This document shows, piece after piece, positions 58,601 to 64,000 of a stretch of 64,000 bases of DNA. The position numbers were made by a program, and so were the translations under genes. The notes below the pieces were generated by a model. It made no database searches and was not told where the DNA came from. It saw only the letters and a list, made by a program, of their open reading frames with translations. Within the stretch, counting starts at the first letter, position 1, and each line of letters begins with the position of its first letter. The stretch comes from Clavulina sp. PMI_390 (taxonomy: Eukaryota; Basidiomycota; Agaricomycetes; Cantharellales; Hydnaceae), in assembly GCA_015039315.1 (NCBI GenBank), contig WIDE01000090.1:19533-83532 (forward strand), written 5' to 3'.

Positions 58601-58973
58601 TAGCAGATGGACGTTGGGATTGGGAGCGAGTGGCCCAGACGTTGGTTGGAGCAGCAGCAGGAACGGCACCAGCAGCGGTCGTGTGCACACTCGCAGCGGT
58701 GGCGGACGGCGACGATGACGATGAATGAGACACTGACGAGCCATGCAGGGGAGAGGCGTTCACGGCGCCCCCGTTGGGAGCATTTTTCGTCGCGAGAGGC
58801 ATCGACTCTGCAGTCGTGGTCGTGGTCAAAGGAGGAGACGGTGGGTGGGGATGGGAAGAAGAAGCTTGTGCGGTGGCAACGCTTGCACTGCCAGCTTCCA
58901 CAACAAACGCAGCTTTTCCGGTATGCACAACATCACTGACAACATCGCGGGGAGTGTTGACTGCAACGTCCAT
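55672..58973 (-). CDS. LARP1/SRO9-type La-motif RNA-binding protein
   Basis: The start at 58973 gives MDVAVNTPRDVVSDVVHTGK. The N-terminal third is Ser/Thr/Ala-rich with NVWATRSQSQRPS and WPDVRET, typical of the fungal SLF1/SRO9/LARP1 group. A long exon (about 58165-56490) starts KTKWVPMPPAELQAVF and is low in complexity: Pro/His/Asn-rich, a six-histidine run, and a Gly/Tyr-rich stretch (GYGGGYYMGGGPGMYGYG). The La motif is split over three exons: PQQYWLLGQ, IEYYFSMQNLVNDMFLRQQ, and MDSEGWVDIAMIASFKRMQ ending LEVTETRVRLS. After it comes an acidic Ser/Ala-rich tail to ALAWEV (stop 55672-55674). No DM15 region is seen. It likely binds mRNA and affects translation. Confidence 0.88.
56821..56915. 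repeat. CAC/GTG triplet repeats coding Gly and His runs
   Basis: Two triplet tracts in the LARP1 long exon, near 56829-56845 and 56897-56912, encode a glycine run and a six-histidine run on the minus strand. Confidence 0.75.
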
Positions 58974-59542
58974 ATTGTGGAAACTTTGTTGGCAGATGGG
59001 ATGGGATTCAGAGCCAGCAGCAGCAGACGAGAGAGGGCGAAAAATCGCGCAGAAAAATGAGGCTAATTCAAGCAGCAGACGCAAGCGGCGCAAAGACCAG
59101 TGATGCTGGGCCTGCACTCGATCTTTTAGCTCGGTTTTTCCTTGGTTAAGGTGCGTGCTGCAGCCACAGCACACGAGTCCTGAGATGGGTTTGTGGGAGT
59201 AAGAGACAAGCGCAAATGGGGACGAGTGTGACACTCTCTGTTCAAATTGCAACTGTATGTGAACTACTGCCAGTAACAGTGACCGACTGGACTGCATCGC
59301 CAATTCCCGGAGCCGGAGCCGCCACAGTGCCTCTCCCCCCCACCGCCGCCCAAGTCATAGTCATGTTTCCCTCGCAAGATCACCACCGAATCATCAGGAA
59401 AAACTACACAGGTTTGATAGATCTCAGGGGCAATTACAGTACACAGCCAAAATCATAGCCTCCTTTTTTGTTTATACAAGTCTGTCAATGTCATTCTAGG
59501 AAACTCACAACTCGCGCGCGCGTCACTTCCAGTTATTCCAGC
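58974..59542. other. spacer: LARP1 5' region and GH3 3' flank
   Basis: Holds the LARP1 promoter and leader. GTGAC occurs near 59226 and 59279. An upstream minus-strand frame continues past the LARP1 start but has no family-like sequence. Confidence 0.45.
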
Positions 59543-62500
59543 TCAGATCCACGAGAACGTCTCTGTAAGCTCGAGCGGCAATGTTGCCTCAATCTTCTCG
59601 CTTGTCGGGCCCACCCGCACCTCGAAAGCGCCCGCCTCTGCCACCCACCGCCCGACATCCAAGTGGTCATCGAAGAACGCTAGAGAGATGCGATCCAGCG
59701 TGACGGTGACTGTCTCAGAGGCGCCGGGTTCTAGAAGCTTGGTCTTGGCAAACGCCTTGAGCTCTTGAGGCGGGCGCTGAAGCGAAGAGGCCACGTCGTG
59801 CACGTAGAACTGTACAACCTCGCGGCCAGGGAGCTTGCCAATATTGGCAATCGTTACGGAAACAGTGACCTCGCCGTTCGGAGCAATCGTCTTGGACGAA
59901 ATCTTAGCGTCAGAGTACCTGAACTGCGTGTAGCTAGATATCGTGAAATTTATGTTAGCATTTATTTCACGCTTTGGGGGTGGAACCGCGTACCTCAGGC
60001 CAGCTCCGAAGGGGAACAGAACCGGCTTCTTCGTCGCCTGGTAGTGTCTGTATCCAACAAAGATGCCTTCCCCTGAATATTCGAGAAACCGCAGATCAAA
60101 TCAGTCATACTTCTCCGATGTATCCGTTGATGGGCCACCACATACCGTAATAAACTAAATAGCACGGAACAGGTCGGAGCAAGTCAGTTCATGCTCTCCT
60201 CCATTAGGGTATACAGGATGCAGTCAGCTCACCTTTTCCGTTCTCTCCAGGGAAATTCAAATAGCTCGGGTTATCCTCTAAGCGTATCGGGAAGGAAAGT
60301 GGCAGGCGGCTTGAAGGGTTCACCTTGCCCAGCACAACGTCGGCGATACCGTAACCTACAGCATTGCCACCATAGAAGGCTTGGACAATAGCCGGAGCAG
60401 AGCGGGCCCAAGGCATCTCAATAGGTGTTCCAGACTGAACGACGACTATCATGTCATGGAGAAGGGTTGTGAGGATATAGTAGCGGAAAACATAAAATGC
60501 ACAGAAGCATATTGACGCACCAGCTGTGTGAGGATTGGCTTTAACGACAGCGGCCGCGAGCGCATCCGAGTTTCCAGGAAGGTTCATGTGGCTGCGATCA
60601 TAGGCCTCAGACTCGAAATCTAACCATCACGGCCAATAATTAACTCCCTAGTTCACTTTATCCAAGGAAATAGAATGTCATACCTCCGTTCAGGCCCACG
60701 ACGAGCACGACAGCATCAACGCCCTTGGCGACCTCCACGGCCTCAGCAATGAACTCCTCTGGAGTCTTCGCAGGCGCAACACCGAATCGCACACCTCCGC
60801 GATGGTTTGGCGTGATCGTCCCTGCCATCTGGCCTTGCCTGGACTGGTACTGGTAACGCACGAGCACTTCATAAGCGGTATTGGCTGTGAGTTCAATTAT
60901 CCCTGTCTCTTCAAGAGAGCCACTAGGGGAGATGGAGAGATCGTGATAATCTTGAAAGGACAGTGCAGGAATCGACATTTAAAAGAATGAGACATACGTG
61001 TTGAAGAATAGCTCTCCTGGGATAGGGTTCGTTGAGTTATCAATGATCTTCCTACATGGCACAGTTCAAAGATCAGCACAGGTTTAGATGGCAGAGGGCA
61101 GAGTCGACTCACTTTCCGTTGACGTAGAGATCCGCGAATCCACAGCTGGCCAACCCAAACTCGTACTTGCTCGTCGCCTCAGGTGTGAAGGTACCCTTCA
61201 ACTCAGCCCAGCAGTTAATCGCGAGACCAGTCGACAGATCGAGGCCGTCCTGGAGGAACATATTCGTCGTAGCGCTAGAAGGCGCGTACGATTAGAGAGA
61301 TGAAAGAAAGATCGAGTGTCAAATCCTTGAACAAGCGGAAAAAAAGACTAAGGTGGAGGAATCAATAGACTATCTCACCTCGTCGAGAAAAGCACAGGCT
61401 TGGCGTCTGTATTCTTGAGTGGGTCGACGTTGTACCAGTAACAATCCACACCGGGCTTCCCATCTTTCCTCTTCAGCTCAGGGCCCTGTTTATGGGACGA
61501 GGAGAAGAGTCACGGAGATCGTAAGTCCCCCTATTACTCGAGGTTTGGGTTGAAGAGGTTCGGGCACTCACGAACAAGGGAGCCCACTTGTGCGCATTGC
61601 CGCCCCTAGCATACTCGACCTTAATATCCTGTCCCTTGAAAATCTCTTTCGCCACCTCCACGACGGCATCGAATGGGGTGACAGTGTACGAGGGCCGGAG
61701 AGCAGCGCTCCCTCCACCAGAGATGACAGCCGCCTTGGCATCAGGCCCGATCAAGGCAATGCTCTTGATCGGTTTGCTTGCGTATGTGGGATTTGTGGGC
61801 GCAAATGGCAGGACATTGCCCTCGTTCTTCAGGAGGACCACACCGGCCTGCAGAAGAAAATTGAGGAAGGGAAGCGTTCAGTACAATCTATGGAAGCAGA
61901 GCTACGGCACAATATGATAGGCTAGAATTCGTACTCACATCAGCAGCTTCGCGCAACAGAGAGCGGACCTCGGGGGTATCAACTAACTCCTCGTTGGCGT
62001 CTTCGGGTACACCACTCGATTGGACCTCGTTGACCAATTGCAGAATCTATCCGCGGAATCCATTCATTAATACTTGTAACACACATCCAGGGAAACGGCA
62101 AGACCTACGTTTCGCACGCGATTGTTCAGATCATGCTCAAATACCTTCTGGGCTGATAGAGCTCTTGAGAGGACTGCACCTCTTGCCACTGCTGGGCCGG
62201 GCATCTCAATGTCCAGACCAGCACGAACACTCTCGCTGGCCGAATAGGTACCAAACCAGTCGCTCATGACCATACCCTTCCATCCCCATTCCTCGCGAAG
62301 GACTTGGGTGAGAAGGAAAGGGTTCTCAGAACAGTGAAGGCCGCTCAGACGGTTGTAGGACGTCATAAGAGCCCATGGGGGCGAAGAAGTGAGGGAGGGG
62401 CGGACGCAGAGCTCGAAGGGACGCAGGTAGATTTCGCGGAGAGCGCGAGCGGATACTTCGGCTAAGGATGAGTAGGAATACGATACAGGAATCAGTGGCC

Positions 62501-63402
62501 AGTTTCTACTTCAATTTATTGGATTCTAACACTCACATGACATGCTCATCCTCTAAATGTGAGAAGGGCTTGATATAAGTATATCTCGAACAAGAACGCC
62601 AAGCACTGACCTCAAATTCTTGATCATTCGCAACCTAATGTGGAAGAATTTAGATTTACTGCCTTTCGATCTGTCGCTTGAGCTAAGGCTCACGTAATGC
62701 TTGGGTGTGGCCGCAACACCTTCTTCTTGCAGTCCAGTGATGTAGGCTCGAGCAAGCAGACCGCTGAGAAGAGGATCCTCACTGTAGCTCTCGAAGCCTC
62801 GACCCCCAAGCGGAGAACGCTGGATGTTGATAGTAGGGCCGAGGAGGATGTGGGTACCCTTAGCCTTTGCTTCCACACCAAGGGCGCGACCAATTCGCGT
62901 CACCAGTTCTGTGTCGAAGGATGCTCCAAGACCGGTCGCAGCTGGGAAGCACGACGAAGGGATACCTGAGCAATTTTACAGTGATTATTCAGTATGTGAT
63001 GAGTCAATATAGCCCTATTGAGCTCTTATGGGGAGAAGATTACTCACCCTCATAGAAGCGCGTTCCTCTGACACCGTTTGGTCCATCGGACATGCTACAT
63101 CGCCGCGTTTAGCGCCATCGGCTTGGTCAATTTTCAAGAATATAGGGTGACGAACCGAAGGGATGGGATTCCGAGACGACTTATGGGCGTAGAGTGCCAC
63201 TAAACGTGGGAGAATCGGCCGATGTACCCAATGTGAAGGACAGACAAGGGTTGAGAAGTGTTGGGACGAGAGATAAAATGGCCATTCGTACCATATCTAG
63301 ACCAGCCAGCAGAGCAACCTTTTCCGCAGATGACAGCTTTGAGATAACATCGTCGATGTTCAGTTTCTCGAATGGACGAGGATTGTTGACGGGAGCAGCC
63401 AT
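59543..63402 (-). CDS. GH3 beta-glucosidase with PA14 insert
   Basis: Hydrolyses beta-linked glucosides from the non-reducing end. The start at 63402 gives [20 protein letters not shown] without a signal peptide, so the enzyme is probably intracellular. The GH3 N domain reads [62 protein letters not shown] and [13 protein letters not shown], where the D of SDW is the nucleophile. After [16 protein letters not shown] and [18 protein letters not shown] comes the PA14 domain (about 61.4-60.8 kb, [13 protein letters not shown]). The second GH3 domain has [14 protein letters not shown] and [14 protein letters not shown] fibronectin-III-like domain ends [10 protein letters not shown]. About 870 residues over more than 15 exons; intact. 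Confidence 0.9.
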
Positions 63403-64000
63403 CGTGGGCTCTAGGGGTAGGATGGTGTCTAAACAGCGAAAGAAAACAATTAGGAAGGCCGCTGTGAGAATAATAACACCTGATACATATCAAATAGACC
63501 TGCCTCTAGGTATCGATCGAGGAGAGGGTGAAGAGATACTGGGGGCGGGGAGTGGAGATACGCCTTATATGTGTTTCGGGCTATATGTGATATTACTACG
63601 ATCACAGACGCGGCCGAAGATACTCCGCCAGCCTAACTATTTTACCCCACAGCCCGACGCATGACCATGAGCCCGCGTCCGCATGTAGTGCCCAAGAACA
63701 TAAACCTTCATCCGGATGAATCTCGGACAAATCGGAGCTGTGTCACTTATAACGTGACACGTGACTCGCGCACGCAAGATCGTTCGACCATTGCAGTCAT
63801 TGTCGAGGAATATCGACTCCCCCAAGCAATATGTGCGTTCATCTAAAGTAGTTAATAAACTACAGGCTGTTATCTGTGCTTCACGTGGACCCAAGCCTGA
63901 TTTTCTTCTCGCTTTCTATCCTAGACTTGACGCCGAGCCTGTTCTACTGACAAGACGGGCGCAATCCCGAAGACATTTACCTTGTGGGAAGCCGCATATT
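63403..64000. promoter_or_regulatory. upstream region of GH3 beta-glucosidase
   Basis: A minus-strand TATA-like string (ATATAAGG) lies near 63564-63571, and GTCAC/GTGAC pentamers at 63742-63746, 63754-63758 and 63761-63765. No further gene is supported up to the window end. Confidence 0.45.

Noticed and set aside
58227..59303. Longer minus-strand frame extending LARP1 upstream
   Set aside because: Sequence upstream of 58973 lacks family features and reads like a leader; the methionine at 58973 starts the conserved-type N terminus.
1..64000. CRISPR arrays, bacterial operons, integrated virus
   Set aside because: Intron-rich fungal nuclear sequence; no direct-repeat arrays, viral hallmark genes or bacterial gene organisation were seen.

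Overview
The window is nuclear DNA of a filamentous basidiomycete. Genes are intron-rich (many introns of about 45-70 nt with GT...AG ends), both strands are densely packed, and clear fungal orthologues are present: EF1B-gamma, fimbrin, IKS1-type kinase, HRD3, RMD1-type protein, NAA15 and LARP1. A CPL1-like secreted protein, an F-box array and coiled-coil membrane paralogues point to an agaricomycete. Ceratobasidiaceae (Rhizoctonia) is my best guess, but this is inference and no ribosomal or mitochondrial marker is present.

Layout. 1-16 kb is an accessory region. It holds F-box/beta-propeller-like gene copies 1 (cut by the left edge), 2 and 3. Between copies 2 and 3 lie an intron-containing tRNA-Ser(TGA) and three head-to-tail copies of a membrane-anchored coiled-coil protein that I cannot assign to a known family. 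16-18 kb carries a secreted CPL1-like cysteine-rich protein behind a TATA box. 18-44 kb is mostly a conserved block: bestrophin-type anion channel, fimbrin, EF1B-gamma, IKS1-like kinase, a serine-hydrolase (beta-lactamase-like) gene with an altered active site, two unassigned genes, HRD3, an RMD1/DUF155 protein and the NatA subunit NAA15. 44-55 kb is a second accessory block: F-box copies 4-7 in tandem on the minus strand. Copy 5 has an in-frame stop, and a gene-free 2.7 kb gap separates copies 5 and 6. 55-63.4 kb holds a LARP1-like La-motif protein and an intracellular-type GH3 beta-glucosidase with a PA14 insert.

How the parts relate. The housekeeping genes serve translation (EF1B-gamma, NAA15, LARP1, tRNA-Ser), actin bundling (fimbrin), ER-associated degradation (HRD3), anion transport and signalling. 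The two lineage-expanded families share exon plans within each family. The coiled-coil trio keeps an 18-nt microexon at the same site and phase in all three copies. Several gene starts, accessory and housekeeping alike, carry clusters of GTGAC/GTCAC pentamers, which may be a shared promoter element.

All gene models were assembled by eye from open frames, splice consensus and paralogue comparison. Gene ends are firm where start and stop codons are stated; internal exon borders are approximate unless a single base is given.
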